Assembly: GCA_030625965.1 (NCBI GenBank)
Contig: DAOUPV010000006.1
Location: 1-64,000, forward strand
Direction of reading: 5' to 3'
DNA: 64,000 bases
Source: Clostridia bacterium
Lineage (GTDB): Bacteria; Bacillota; TC1; UBA5767
Shown here in pieces: positions 43,671 to 51,764 of this stretch (position 1 is the first letter of the stretch; the number at the start of each line of letters is the position of its first letter). The translations under genes and the position numbers were made by a program. The notes below the pieces were generated by a model. It did no database searches, was not told the DNA's origin, and saw only the letters and a list, made by a program, of their open reading frames with translations.

Positions 43671-45005
43671 TTAGAAATACTGTGTCAGGTCTACGGAATC
43701 GTATACAACGCGTTCCATACCCTTGCTGTCCTCATTCAAAGTGGCATCGATACCCATCTTGGTTTGGACACCACGGCTGTCTGAAGTGGGATCCAATTCG
43801 TGTCCCTGAGAGTTGGGAACGTAGAAGATATCTTTTTCCGGTACTACCCTGTTGCTCATCGCCCAGAGGATGTCGGCTGGGTTGTAGATGTCGATATCCT
43901 CATCCACAACGATTACGTTCTTGATGTTCACATAGCTGATCATAGCAGCCATGGCCACGTTCTTCGGCTCTCCCGGATTGGATTTTTTCATCTTGACCAA
44001 TGCTAGGAATCCGCTACCGTATGGTGCCAAATGCACGTCCTTAACACCATCGGATACATATTTGCAATTCTTCATCACCAAAGGTTCTCTGGGTACTACA
44101 CCACCCAGGTTGACATGTTCCATACCGGCGCCAGCGATGGTCTGGTAAATAGCGCCGTTTCTATGAGTGATGGCAGTAACTTTCAGCACCGGGGATAACC
44201 ACGGTTCACTATAGTGGCCTGTGAATTCGCCCAAGGGGCCTTCCTTTTCACGGATATCCGGAAGGATTTCAGCCTCAACAACGATTTCAGCAGTTGCAGG
44301 AACGTAGATGTCGTTGGTAATCGATTTCACTACTTCAACCGGTTCGCCGCGGATAGCTCCCACCACTTCTAATTCGTCTCCGTCATAGCGCAATCCACCA
44401 CCCATGTATACCATGGGGTCGGCGCCGATGACGATGGAAATCGGGAGAGCTTTGCCTTCACTCTCAGCTGCATCATAGAATTCTTTCAGATGGCGCCACT
44501 CGTTGATCATGATACCCAGCTTGTTTTTGCCTTTTTTCTGCATTCTCTGGAAGGAAAGGTTCTGCTTGGTACCGTTCAACTCCTTGGACACGATCACACC
44601 ACCAGTGATGAATGGTCCGCCATCCTTAGGTGCATGGATTGGGATGGGGAGAATATCCAAATTTACGTCATCTCCGGTAATCACATTTTCATGACAGGGA
44701 CCGTCTTCAACCTTAACCGGTTCAATCGGGTTTTCCAAGGCATACATCAGCTTCTCGATGATTTCTTCCTTGGTACATTCCATTGCCAGCGCGATACGGT
44801 CCATGCTGGACAATACGGCTCCAATCAGGGTAAAAGAGGATTCCTCAATGTTCTCAAAATAGGGCGCACCCGTATTTTCATTCTCGCAGGCTCGGATCAC
44901 GTTGCCGATTTCATGATTCAACGTAACTTCCTTTTTGATGCGGGCCAGCTGCTTATTCTCTTCCATGACTTCCATGAAAGAACGTAAATCCTTGATTCTT
45001 GACAT
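43671..45005 (-). CDS. UbiD-family (de)carboxylase
   Basis: This is a prenylated-FMN-dependent decarboxylase of the UbiD family, 444 residues, normally acting on aromatic or alpha,beta-unsaturated acids. Family features are DLDILPIPIHAPKDGGPFITGG-like sequence after residue 110, KNKLGIMINEWRHLK, IGADPMVYMGGGLRYDG, the conserved REKEGPLGEFTGHY glutamate region and DEDIDIYNPADILWAMSNR. No ubiX for the cofactor is in the window. It is last in an operon with a LacI-type repressor and an iron-dependent alcohol dehydrogenase, which suggests inducible breakdown of one compound. The substrate is unknown. Confidence 0.85.
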   Translation of the reverse strand: MSRIKDLRSFMEVMEENKQLARIKKEVTLNHEIGNVIRACENENTGAPYFENIEESSFTLIGAVLSSMDRIALAMECTKEEIIEKLMYALENPIEPVKVEDGPCHENVITGDDVNLDILPIPIHAPKDGGPFITGGVIVSKELNGTKQNLSFQRMQKKGKNKLGIMINEWRHLKEFYDAAESEGKALPISIVIGADPMVYMGGGLRYDGDELEVVGAIRGEPVEVVKSITNDIYVPATAEIVVEAEILPDIREKEGPLGEFTGHYSEPWLSPVLKVTAITHRNGAIYQTIAGAGMEHVNLGGVVPREPLVMKNCKYVSDGVKDVHLAPYGSGFLALVKMKKSNPGEPKNVAMAAMISYVNIKNVIVVDEDIDIYNPADILWAMSNRVVPEKDIFYVPNSQGHELDPTSDSRGVQTKMGIDATLNEDSKGMERVVYDSVDLTQYF

Positions 45006-45008
45006 AGT

Positions 45009-46154
45009 CTACTCCTTCAAAATTGCTTCAAATATAGGAATCAATTCCTCTGGTCTGGGTTTTCTGGGATTGTTCCGCATCAGGAACATATCGCAGGCAG
45101 CCTGTGCAAATACAGGAATGTCCTCTTCCTTTTCAAAGTAGTCAAACAAACCTTCCGGGATGTTCAGATCACTTAAGAACAAGCATACTGCATCGATGGC
45201 CAGTTCAGCAGCTTCTCTTTTACTGAGACCGGTCGTATCCATACCAAACATCTCTGCTATCGCTACATGCTTGTCTAATTTGGCCAGCATGTTGAACCGC
45301 AGCGCATAGGGTAGAAATACAGCGTTAGAAAGACCGTGAGGCACATTGTAATAGCTGGCTACTGGACCGGAACAGCTGTGGATGAATCCAAGTCCGGCCT
45401 GATCCATGGCTACGCCTGCCAATACGGCTGCCAATGCTACATTTTCTCTCGCTTCGATGTCTTGACCGTTCACGAAAGCTCTGGGCAGAAACTCTACCAG
45501 CAGTTGCATGGCTTCTACAGCCCAGGCATCTGTCACTGGATTGGAGCCTAGGCCCACAAACGCTTCATAGGCATGGGTAAAAGCATCGATACCGGTTGTG
45601 GAGGTGATGTGCGGCGGCATGGTCACCATCAGAGACGGATCAATGATGGCAGCAAAGGCAAACAGATCGTCTCGTTTAATACCCTTCTTGGTGTTACGGC
45701 TGATAATAACAGCTGTAGCAGTCACTTCGCTACCTGTTCCTGCAGTTGTCGGGATGTTGACCAATTTAGCCATAGGCGCTTCTGTAGCTTTGTTGTCCCA
45801 CTGGTACTCTTCCAGGGTGCCGGAGTTGGTCATAAGGAATGCGACCATCTTACCTACGTCTAGCGGAGAACCACCACCCAATGCGATGACTGCGTTGCAC
45901 TCGTTCTTTTTGGCCAGAACCAGGGCTTTCTCAACTGCCTCTTCGTGCGGGTTCACTGGAACATCATCAAATACAGTGTACTTGACCTTGTTCGCCTCAA
46001 GGATGTCCATAACTTTTTTAGCGATACCGATGCTAACCAAGACCTTGTCCGTCACGATGAAGACCTTGTCGTTTTCACCGAATAGATTGTTCAGTTCACT
46101 AAGACTTCCGAGACCATGATGTACTCTGGTCGGCATAAAGAATTTTTTACTCAT
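45009..46154 (-). CDS. Iron-containing alcohol dehydrogenase
   Basis: This group III NAD(P)-dependent dehydrogenase has 381 residues. Nucleotide site: ALGGGSPLDVGKMVAFLM, with PTTAGTGSEVTATAVI. Metal ligands lie in the TSTTGIDAFTHAYEAFVG, HSCSGPVASYYNVPHGLSNAVFLP region and match the family. The ATG overlaps the lacI stop (ATGA). It is placed between the repressor and the UbiD-like decarboxylase, so it probably reduces the aldehyde or oxidises the alcohol in the same catabolic route. Confidence 0.9.
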   Translation of the reverse strand: MSKKFFMPTRVHHGLGSLSELNNLFGENDKVFIVTDKVLVSIGIAKKVMDILEANKVKYTVFDDVPVNPHEEAVEKALVLAKKNECNAVIALGGGSPLDVGKMVAFLMTNSGTLEEYQWDNKATEAPMAKLVNIPTTAGTGSEVTATAVIISRNTKKGIKRDDLFAFAAIIDPSLMVTMPPHITSTTGIDAFTHAYEAFVGLGSNPVTDAWAVEAMQLLVEFLPRAFVNGQDIEARENVALAAVLAGVAMDQAGLGFIHSCSGPVASYYNVPHGLSNAVFLPYALRFNMLAKLDKHVAIAEMFGMDTTGLSKREAAELAIDAVCLFLSDLNIPEGLFDYFEKEEDIPVFAQAACDMFLMRNNPRKPRPEELIPIFEAILKE

Positions 46155-47185
46155 TTTTCTTCCCCCTTACTATAATCAAAAGGTTCCTCTTCATGGATGA
46201 TAGAGTTCCTTTTCGCTACATCAACTGCCAATATCAGTTCTTTGAGTTCCCCGCCGTTTTCCAGACGGTCAAGAATCATTTCCGCTGCCTTCTTCCCAAG
46301 TCTGAAAGGTGAAAATTTCAGCGTGGTCAGTGAAGGAATGGTATATTTACTGATCATCGAATCATCCATGCCGCAGATCGCAATATCTTCTGGAACACGC
46401 AATCCGTTGTTGCTGGCCGCCTTGATGGCACCGAAAGCAACCATGTCCGAAACGCAGACCACGACTTGTGGGTTCGCCTTTTCCCTTTTTAGGATATCCT
46501 GCATGGCCTGGTAGCCGGAATTCGGTGTCCAGTTGGCATAGAAGATATCTTCATCATCTAGATTGAGTCCGGTAGACCGGGCGGTCTCTTGGAATAAGCT
46601 GGACATCCGCCTAGCATTTTCATCCTCTTGACCGTTGACAAGGCACAGATCAGTCATACCCAGATTCTTGATATATTCACTAAGCAAGCGATACCCTTGT
46701 GCATAGTCGGCGCCGACATAATCCGCACGATATCCCTCTGGTCGGTCTCCGACGCAAACCACGGGTTTCTTGCTGCTGAGCATCTCAATCTCTTCGGTTG
46801 CCGAATTGTAACAATTGATGATGCCATCCACCAGTTGGTTGGACAACGGCTTATGTACATGTGACTGTGGACCGAAGTTCTCTGAAGAATCCACGGTGAC
46901 TACCGAATATCCGTATTTGCTTAGAGTGCTGATTACGCCCCTGGTGACCTGACTGATATGTATAGATTCGGTGTTCGGAACCACGATGGCAATGGTTTTA
47001 GTAGATGAGACCGAAAGCGCCTTCGCCAGAGGATTGGGTTCGTATCCCAATTCTTCTGCCACGCGCAATACTTTTTCCTTTGTGGCCGTGGAAACCGACT
47101 CGCCTTCCGTGAAGGTCCTTGATACCGTCGATTTGGCTACCCCGGCTTTGCGGGCCACATCATTGATGGTTACCTTCTTGTTCAA
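46151..47185 (-). CDS. LacI family transcriptional regulator
   Basis: The 344-residue regulator has an N-terminal LacI helix-turn-helix (VTINDVARKAGVAKSTVSRTF) with hinge NPLAKALSVSSTKTI and a periplasmic-binding-protein-like effector domain (IAIVVPNTESIHISQVTRGV ... DIAICGMDDSMISKYTIPSLTT). The start is TTG with AAAGGTG upstream. It is the first gene of its own operon and the GAACCGGTTC palindrome lies in its promoter, so autoregulation together with the ADH and UbiD genes is likely. Confidence 0.9.
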   Translation of the reverse strand: MNKKVTINDVARKAGVAKSTVSRTFTEGESVSTATKEKVLRVAEELGYEPNPLAKALSVSSTKTIAIVVPNTESIHISQVTRGVISTLSKYGYSVVTVDSSENFGPQSHVHKPLSNQLVDGIINCYNSATEEIEMLSSKKPVVCVGDRPEGYRADYVGADYAQGYRLLSEYIKNLGMTDLCLVNGQEDENARRMSSLFQETARSTGLNLDDEDIFYANWTPNSGYQAMQDILKREKANPQVVVCVSDMVAFGAIKAASNNGLRVPEDIAICGMDDSMISKYTIPSLTTLKFSPFRLGKKAAEMILDRLENGGELKELILAVDVAKRNSIIHEEEPFDYSKGEEK

Positions 47186-47210
47186 TATGTCTCACACCTT
47201 TCATGTTTTT

Positions 47211-47222
47211 GGAACCGGTTCT
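47211..47222. promoter_or_regulatory. Probable LacI-type operator of the repressor/ADH/UbiD operon
   Basis: GGAACCGGTTCT contains a perfect 10-bp palindrome GAACCGGTTC with the central CG typical of LacI/GalR operators. It follows a TAAAAT -10-like box on the minus strand and lies about 25-35 nt before the repressor start codon. Confidence 0.7.
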
Positions 47223-47251
47223 ATTTTACCATAAATACGAGCATTGTGCCA

Positions 47252-47278
47252 CAAAAAATGAGGGCTATATGCCCTCAT
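47252..47278 (-). terminator. Terminator of the kinase/aldolase/HAD operon
   Basis: The minus strand shows ATGAGGGC-ATATA-GCCCTCAT followed by TTTTTG. The stem covers the HAD gene stop codon. Confidence 0.85.
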
Positions 47279-48068
47279 CTACAATCCTCATGAAATATTG
47301 CATGTCCGGAACTATGAAATCCGGATGGATTCCCTTGGCCTCCACACTCTGCCTGGTGTCCACACCCGTTTCCACCAGCACAGAATATATCCCTGCCTGT
47401 CTGGCACCCTTGATGTCCGTATCCAGACGATCGCCGACCATAAGCACCTGTTCTGGCAACAGCCCCATCTTCTCCACTGCCATCTGAAACAAGATCGGTT
47501 CAGGCTTCCCGATGATTATCGGATGCATGCCTGTGGCAGCCTCTATGGCCGCCAGGGTCGTACCGGCTTCCGGCAACAACCCCTCCTCCGTTGGAATCAG
47601 GATGTCCGGATTGGTACCGATTAGCCTGGCACCATCCTGTATATGCAAAATAGCGTTTTTAAGTTTCTCATAGGTCAGGTCGAAGTCGCCACCGACAACA
47701 ACGATGTCTGCTTGTTTCTCCCGCCCGGTTAGCACCTCGAAGCCCCTGATCCGTATCTCCTCTTTCAGGGCCTCTTTGCCTATCACGTAGACGGTGTGTC
47801 TTTTCGGATGGTTCTTCGCCAAATATTCAGCAGTTGCTTCAGCGCAGGTCAAAATATGCTCTGCCTCCACATGAATCCCTTGCTCCAAAAACCGTTTCTG
47901 GTATTCCTTCGCGGACTTGGTATTGTTGGTGGCCACCACAAATCCCCAATGCTTCTTTTCGAAAAGGCTGAACAGGGCCTGGAGGTCTACCAAGGGATCC
48001 TTACCCTTGAACAGCGTACCGTCGATATCCAGGATAACACCTTTTATTCGCGGCAGCACCTTAATCAT
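47265..48068 (-). CDS. HAD-IIA family phosphatase (NagD-like)
   Basis: This 267-residue HAD hydrolase has nucleophile motif VILDIDGTLFKG (about residues 11-22), motif II FVVATNNTKSAKEYQKRF, the capping domain between, and GKPEPILFQMAVEKMG plus MVGDRLDTDIKGARQAGI for motifs III/IV. It is the third gene after the sugar kinase and aldolase, overlapping the aldolase by 8 nt, so it probably removes phosphate from a sugar phosphate in that route. Confidence 0.88.
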   Translation of the reverse strand: MIKVLPRIKGVILDIDGTLFKGKDPLVDLQALFSLFEKKHWGFVVATNNTKSAKEYQKRFLEQGIHVEAEHILTCAEATAEYLAKNHPKRHTVYVIGKEALKEEIRIRGFEVLTGREKQADIVVVGGDFDLTYEKLKNAILHIQDGARLIGTNPDILIPTEEGLLPEAGTTLAAIEAATGMHPIIIGKPEPILFQMAVEKMGLLPEQVLMVGDRLDTDIKGARQAGIYSVLVETGVDTRQSVEAKGIHPDFIVPDMQYFMRIVDEGI

Positions 48069-48843
48069 TTAACAATTCCATAGCCTGCTCCGCGGTCCAG
48101 TCCTCATGCACAATATGACGAATAGCCTTGGTCATGGCTTCAGGCGAATCTGCCTGCCAGACGTTTCTTCCTACCGTGGCGCCACTACCGCCCGCTTTCA
48201 TTCCTTGTTCAATCATGCGCAGTACAGCCAGTTTATCCGGATTGTTCGTACCGCCCAAAACCACTACCGGTACATAGCAGCTGTCTATGACTTCCTGGAA
48301 ATCCTCACAATAAGGAATTTTTACCCAGTCTGCACCCAATTCCGCCGCTACTCGCGCCGTCGTCTTCATGTGGTGAAGCGTTCTCTTTTCAGGGCCGGCA
48401 TCAAAACCACCCGGCATCATTTCTGCCATGACCGGGATTCCCCATTCATGACCTTTACGAATGATGTGCGCCAAGGCCTTCAGATGATCTTCCTCATATT
48501 CTGTTGCCGTAAACGAGGTCACGCACAATGCTTCAGCGCCGACTCGCAATGCATCTTCAATCGAGTACCATTCAGAACCTGCTCCAGGTGTAGGTGCCAG
48601 CACGCTCGAAGTTCCGTCGATTCGCAGCACTAGCCCAACTTTTGCCAGTTTTTCCGGAAATCGGACGGCTGTTCCATAGGTCGCCATAATACCATCCGCA
48701 CCACCGGCGATAACCTGATCCAAACACCACCCCATGTCCTTGACACCTTTTATGGGACCGCTGATCATACCATGGTCGCAGGCCACTACAAAGGATTTGC
48801 CATTCTTGAAAATTCTATTCATTCTTCTGCTTACATCACTCAT
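48061..48843 (-). CDS. Class I aldolase of the DhnA/LsrF type
   Basis: This 260-residue TIM-barrel aldolase/thiolase-type enzyme starts at MSDVSRRMNRIF (48843). It has FVVACDHGMISGPIKGVKDMG, the Schiff-base strand around ADWVKIPYCEDF (lysine near residue 175), and VVVLGGTNNPD followed by GMKAGGSGATVGRNVWQ, which binds phosphate. This matches the DhnA/LsrF/archaeal class I FBA group. The gene overlaps the kinase by 8 nt. Together kinase, aldolase and HAD resemble the downstream half of the Lsr autoinducer-2 route, but no Lsr transporter is present. Confidence 0.82.
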   Translation of the reverse strand: MSDVSRRMNRIFKNGKSFVVACDHGMISGPIKGVKDMGWCLDQVIAGGADGIMATYGTAVRFPEKLAKVGLVLRIDGTSSVLAPTPGAGSEWYSIEDALRVGAEALCVTSFTATEYEEDHLKALAHIIRKGHEWGIPVMAEMMPGGFDAGPEKRTLHHMKTTARVAAELGADWVKIPYCEDFQEVIDSCYVPVVVLGGTNNPDKLAVLRMIEQGMKAGGSGATVGRNVWQADSPEAMTKAIRHIVHEDWTAEQAMELLND

Positions 48844-50281
48844 ATCTATTTTTCTCCTCATATCTTCTAAATAAACTCATATACGATTCATGCTTGCCCG
48901 CTTCTGGCTTCAGCGCTCTTTCCTCAAGAGAGAAACGTTCTCTGGCCTCTCCCAGATTTTCTACCTCACCTAACGCCATCATAGCCAGCATGGCAGCACC
49001 CAAAGCCGGTCCATGTGAATAGGAAGTCATGCGTACTTCCAGGCCAAGTCCATCTGCAATCATCTGTGGTAGTAGTACGTTGCGGCTAGCACCGCCAATA
49101 AGCCAGAGCTCCTTCAGATCAACACCCATTCCCTTGAGCCTGTCGACAGACCGATGAACCTGGTACGTCAACCCTTCCAATAGTGCCCGGGACAGATCCC
49201 CGATATCCTGTCCGGGTCCCACATCCAGGAATCTTCCACGCTGGGCATCATAGAGCGCTCCGGAAGAACCCAGCACTGTCCCCTCAAGCCGGCTGTTGAA
49301 GGCCTTATATAGGCCATCCCGGTCAACCTCAGATGCTAGCCCAGAGGCTACGTCGGAGACCCACCACTCAATCTGTTTCCCGTACCCACCCAAGAACTCT
49401 GAAGCAATATAGAAGTCGGGTATCACATGGTAATTCAAATCCATGGTTGCTGGTACTAAATTCATATCCTTGTCCTGCATGGCTACATTGAGCACCCAAG
49501 CCGTACCACAGGCCAGCATGCCGGTCCCCTTTTCACGGACACCCAGCGCCAAGGCCTCACAGCTATGGTCCTGGCCTCCGTTAACCACCGGAAGCTCCCT
49601 GTCTAATCCCAGCTTTGCCTTCAGCTCACTGGTGAGATATCCTGCTATGCTTGCGGAATCACGGATTTCTGATAATAAATCACGCTTGATTCCCGCCCAA
49701 CTGCTAATTCGCTCACTCCAGTTGTCTGTCTCCAGATCAACAAGCATCATCTCTGCAGCGCAAGAAAGATTGGTGATACAATCCCCGGTTAGATGATGTA
49801 CTACGAAATCGTTTACGCTCATCCAGCGCTCGGTTTTCTCAAACAGATCCTTACCATACTGCTTGTACCAGAAGATCAGGGATAGCGGCAGACCTGGTTG
49901 CGGCGCCCAGCCACATTCGCGTCTCAATCTACTTGAAACACCATCTTGTTCCCACTTATCCACGATTTGGCTGGCTCTGGTATCCATCCAGGTAACTACA
50001 TTCCCCGTGGGGACACCTTCTGCATCCGCTGGTACCAGGCTCCCACCCTGGGCTGAAATGCTTATTGCCAAAACCCCTGTAGCATCCTGACTCATGATTG
50101 CCTGCAGCAACACTTGGTCGCAAGCCTGGAGGAGTTCCTTGGGATCTTGCTCCACATGACCTTCTTGCGGATGAATCAGGGAAAGTGGTTGCTCATATAC
50201 CGCCAGTTCTTTTCCGAACAGCGAAAAAACCACGGTTTTCACTACCGTCGTTCCTATATCCAAACTGATAATTGTTTTCAT
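48836..50281 (-). CDS. FGGY-family carbohydrate kinase
   Basis: This ATP-dependent sugar kinase is 481 residues, of the actin-like FGGY fold (xylulokinase, gluconokinase, LsrK). The N-terminal phosphate motif is SLDIGTTVVKTVVF. Substrate-side WMDTRASQIVDKW and VNGGQDHSCEALALGV follow, and the C-terminal adenosine motif is ELWLIGGASRNVLLPQMIADGLG with GPALGAAMLAM. AAAGGAG precedes the ATG. It is first of three overlapping genes (kinase-aldolase-HAD) after a 37-residue leader ORF and a strong promoter. The sugar is not identifiable. Confidence 0.88.
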   Translation of the reverse strand: MKTIISLDIGTTVVKTVVFSLFGKELAVYEQPLSLIHPQEGHVEQDPKELLQACDQVLLQAIMSQDATGVLAISISAQGGSLVPADAEGVPTGNVVTWMDTRASQIVDKWEQDGVSSRLRRECGWAPQPGLPLSLIFWYKQYGKDLFEKTERWMSVNDFVVHHLTGDCITNLSCAAEMMLVDLETDNWSERISSWAGIKRDLLSEIRDSASIAGYLTSELKAKLGLDRELPVVNGGQDHSCEALALGVREKGTGMLACGTAWVLNVAMQDKDMNLVPATMDLNYHVIPDFYIASEFLGGYGKQIEWWVSDVASGLASEVDRDGLYKAFNSRLEGTVLGSSGALYDAQRGRFLDVGPGQDIGDLSRALLEGLTYQVHRSVDRLKGMGVDLKELWLIGGASRNVLLPQMIADGLGLEVRMTSYSHGPALGAAMLAMMALGEVENLGEARERFSLEERALKPEAGKHESYMSLFRRYEEKNRYE

Positions 50282-50305
50282 TTTCGTCTCCTTTCAATTT
50301 TATGA

Positions 50306-50419
50306 TCAGAGACGTTCATCACCTACAATTGCAAGTCTCATATTGAGGATCTCCACAAATATAGTTGCGACTTGAGACAAGTATATGACAAACCCTACGC
50401 CTATAAACATTGCTGCCAT
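50306..50419 (-). CDS. Small single-span membrane protein (37 residues) leading the kinase operon
   Basis: An unrecognised short ORF begins MAAMFIGVGFVIYLSQVATIF and ends VGDERL. GGAAGGGGTGAT precedes its ATG. Residues about 4-25 are hydrophobic enough for one membrane helix, and the tail is charged. It lies 40 nt after a strong promoter and ends 25 nt before the kinase start, so it is very likely transcribed with the kinase operon. Its ribosome binding site and composition suggest a real small membrane protein. Its function is unknown. Confidence 0.55.
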   Translation of the reverse strand: MAAMFIGVGFVIYLSQVATIFVEILNMRLAIVGDERL

Positions 50420-50457
50420 GCAGATCACCCCTTCCGTTAACTTGTATATACGACTAC

Positions 50458-50486
50458 ATTATAAGCCAATCAGTAAAAATCGTCAA
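50458..50486 (-). promoter_or_regulatory. Strong promoter of the kinase/aldolase/HAD operon
   Basis: On the minus strand, TTGACG (50481-50486) and TATAAT (50458-50463) are 17 bp apart, directly behind the terminator of the upstream stress-protein gene. Confidence 0.8.
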
Positions 50487-50516
50487 AAAAAAATAAGAGG
50501 ATGACTCCCCTTATTT
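50486..50516 (-). terminator. Terminator after xpt-usp
   Basis: The minus strand shows AATAAGGGG-AGTCAT-CCTCTTATT followed by T8 (one mismatch in the stem), overlapping the end of the universal stress gene. Confidence 0.75.
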
Positions 50517-50936
50517 CACAACCAACACGGAAATATCCGTATGGTAAATCACTTTTGAGGCCACGCTGCCCATGGAAAAGAGTCCCCTGTGGCTGCTGCC
50601 GTGCGCACCAAGGACCAGCAGATCATACCCGTTCTTGGCACACTCTATAATTTCCGTTGCCGGATCCCCATGTAGTAATATATAATCCACCCGGTCGTAA
50701 TCACCGAATATTTCCTTCATGTCCTCCAATACCGCTCTGCCGATATCGTCATATACTTCGTTGGCCTGAGGTACCATGGTAAAGATACGCTCATAGTGAG
50801 CGACCCCTCCTATGGGAACCACAACATTGACAACATGGATTTCAGCATTGTTCAACTCGGCCAGTTTTAACGTCTTCTCAGCCGCTTTCCTAGCATACTC
50901 TGAGTCATCTACGGACAAAAGAATCTTATTATACAT
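50511..50936 (-). CDS. Universal stress protein, UspA family
   Basis: This 141-residue UspA-fold protein has ILLSVDDSEYARKAAEKTLKLAE at the N-terminus and the ATP-binding signature LVLGAHGSSHRGLFSMGSVASKVIYH (G-2x-G-9x-GS pattern) at the C-terminus, followed by DISVLVVK. The gene starts right after xpt and shares its transcript. Confidence 0.92.
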   Translation of the reverse strand: MYNKILLSVDDSEYARKAAEKTLKLAELNNAEIHVVNVVVPIGGVAHYERIFTMVPQANEVYDDIGRAVLEDMKEIFGDYDRVDYILLHGDPATEIIECAKNGYDLLVLGAHGSSHRGLFSMGSVASKVIYHTDISVLVVK

Positions 50937-50938
50937 CT

Positions 50939-51514
50939 CTATTCCTCTCCGAATATGATTTCTTCTTCATTCATCTCAACAATGCGCGCCAGAGAATCTA
51001 CCCGATATCCGCTATCTCTCAAAATACTGCCGCCTTCCTGGAAGTCTTTCTCAATCACGATGCCGATCCCTTCCACGGTTGCTCCGGCCTGGTCGCAAAT
51101 TTCCGCCAGTCCCAGTGCAGCCTGGCCTTTGGCCAGAAAGTCATCGATAATCAACACATGATCTTCTTCGTTCAGGAATTTCTTTGCGACACGGATGTTG
51201 TAATCTATCTTCTTGGTAAAAGAGTGTACTTGTGCTTCATACATCTCTTCATTCAAGGTTTTTGACTGCAATTTCTTAGCAAACAATACGGGAACACCAA
51301 AATACATGGCGGTCAGTACCGCAATGGCGATTCCGGACACCTCGACTGTCAGAATTTTATCTATTCTTTGTGATTTGTAACGTTCGTAGAACTCCTTGGC
51401 TACTCTATCTAAAAAGGCCACATCCAGCTGGTGATTAAGAAAACAGTCCACCTTCAGGATCTCCGTGCCAATCACTTGTCCTTCATTAATGATTTTTTGC
51501 TTCAACTCTTCCAT
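50939..51514 (-). CDS. xpt: Xanthine phosphoribosyltransferase
   Basis: This enzyme makes XMP from xanthine and PRPP in purine salvage. The 191-residue type I PRTase has ILTVEVSGIAIAVLTAMYFGVPVLFA, the flexible segment and the PRPP motif VLIIDDFLAKGQAALGLAEI (about residues 126-145). Promoter TTGGTA-17-TATACT lies upstream. I looked for a purine riboswitch in the leader and see none, since only about 55 nt separates promoter from gene. It fits the purine salvage genes at 54.8-64 kb. Confidence 0.93.
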   Translation of the reverse strand: MEELKQKIINEGQVIGTEILKVDCFLNHQLDVAFLDRVAKEFYERYKSQRIDKILTVEVSGIAIAVLTAMYFGVPVLFAKKLQSKTLNEEMYEAQVHSFTKKIDYNIRVAKKFLNEEDHVLIIDDFLAKGQAALGLAEICDQAGATVEGIGIVIEKDFQEGGSILRDSGYRVDSLARIVEMNEEEIIFGEE

Positions 51515-51569
51515 AATACTCCCTTTCCTATACGCTCTTCGTCTGTTAATTCATACTTATATTATCAAC

Positions 51570-51598
51570 AGTATACAGCCCCTAGGCGAAAATACCAA
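51570..51598 (-). promoter_or_regulatory. Promoter of xpt-usp
   Basis: On the minus strand, TTGGTA (51593-51598) and TATACT (51570-51575) are 17 bp apart. Confidence 0.65.
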
Positions 51599-51680
51599 TG
51601 CCAAAAAGTACATTTAATAGGAAATTGAAATCTCAGGGTTTCTATCCTTCTGATTAATTTTCCTTCTGGGTTATTCTTCC

Positions 51681-51736
51681 TTTACAAGCAGGTCCAATAC
51701 TGGTATTATGTGCTAAATGCCTACTTCTTTAGTAGG
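51681..51736 (+). promoter_or_regulatory. Promoter and 5' hairpin of metY-metA
   Basis: TTTACA (51681-51686) and TATTAT (51704-51709) are 17 bp apart. Near the expected transcript start, CCTACT-TCTTT-AGTAGG (51720-51736) forms a small perfect hairpin. The leader is too short for an S-box or methionine T-box. The role of the hairpin (operator or mRNA stabiliser) is open. Confidence 0.6.
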
Positions 51737-51764
51737 GTATTAAAATTAAGTGAGGAGGTTCACG

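Noticed and set aside
51515-51600. Purine riboswitch upstream of xpt
   Set aside because: The promoter is only about 55 nt from the gene and the purine aptamer consensus is absent.
51600-51764. S-box (SAM) riboswitch before metY-metA
   Set aside because: The leader after the promoter is about 50 nt, with only one small hairpin.
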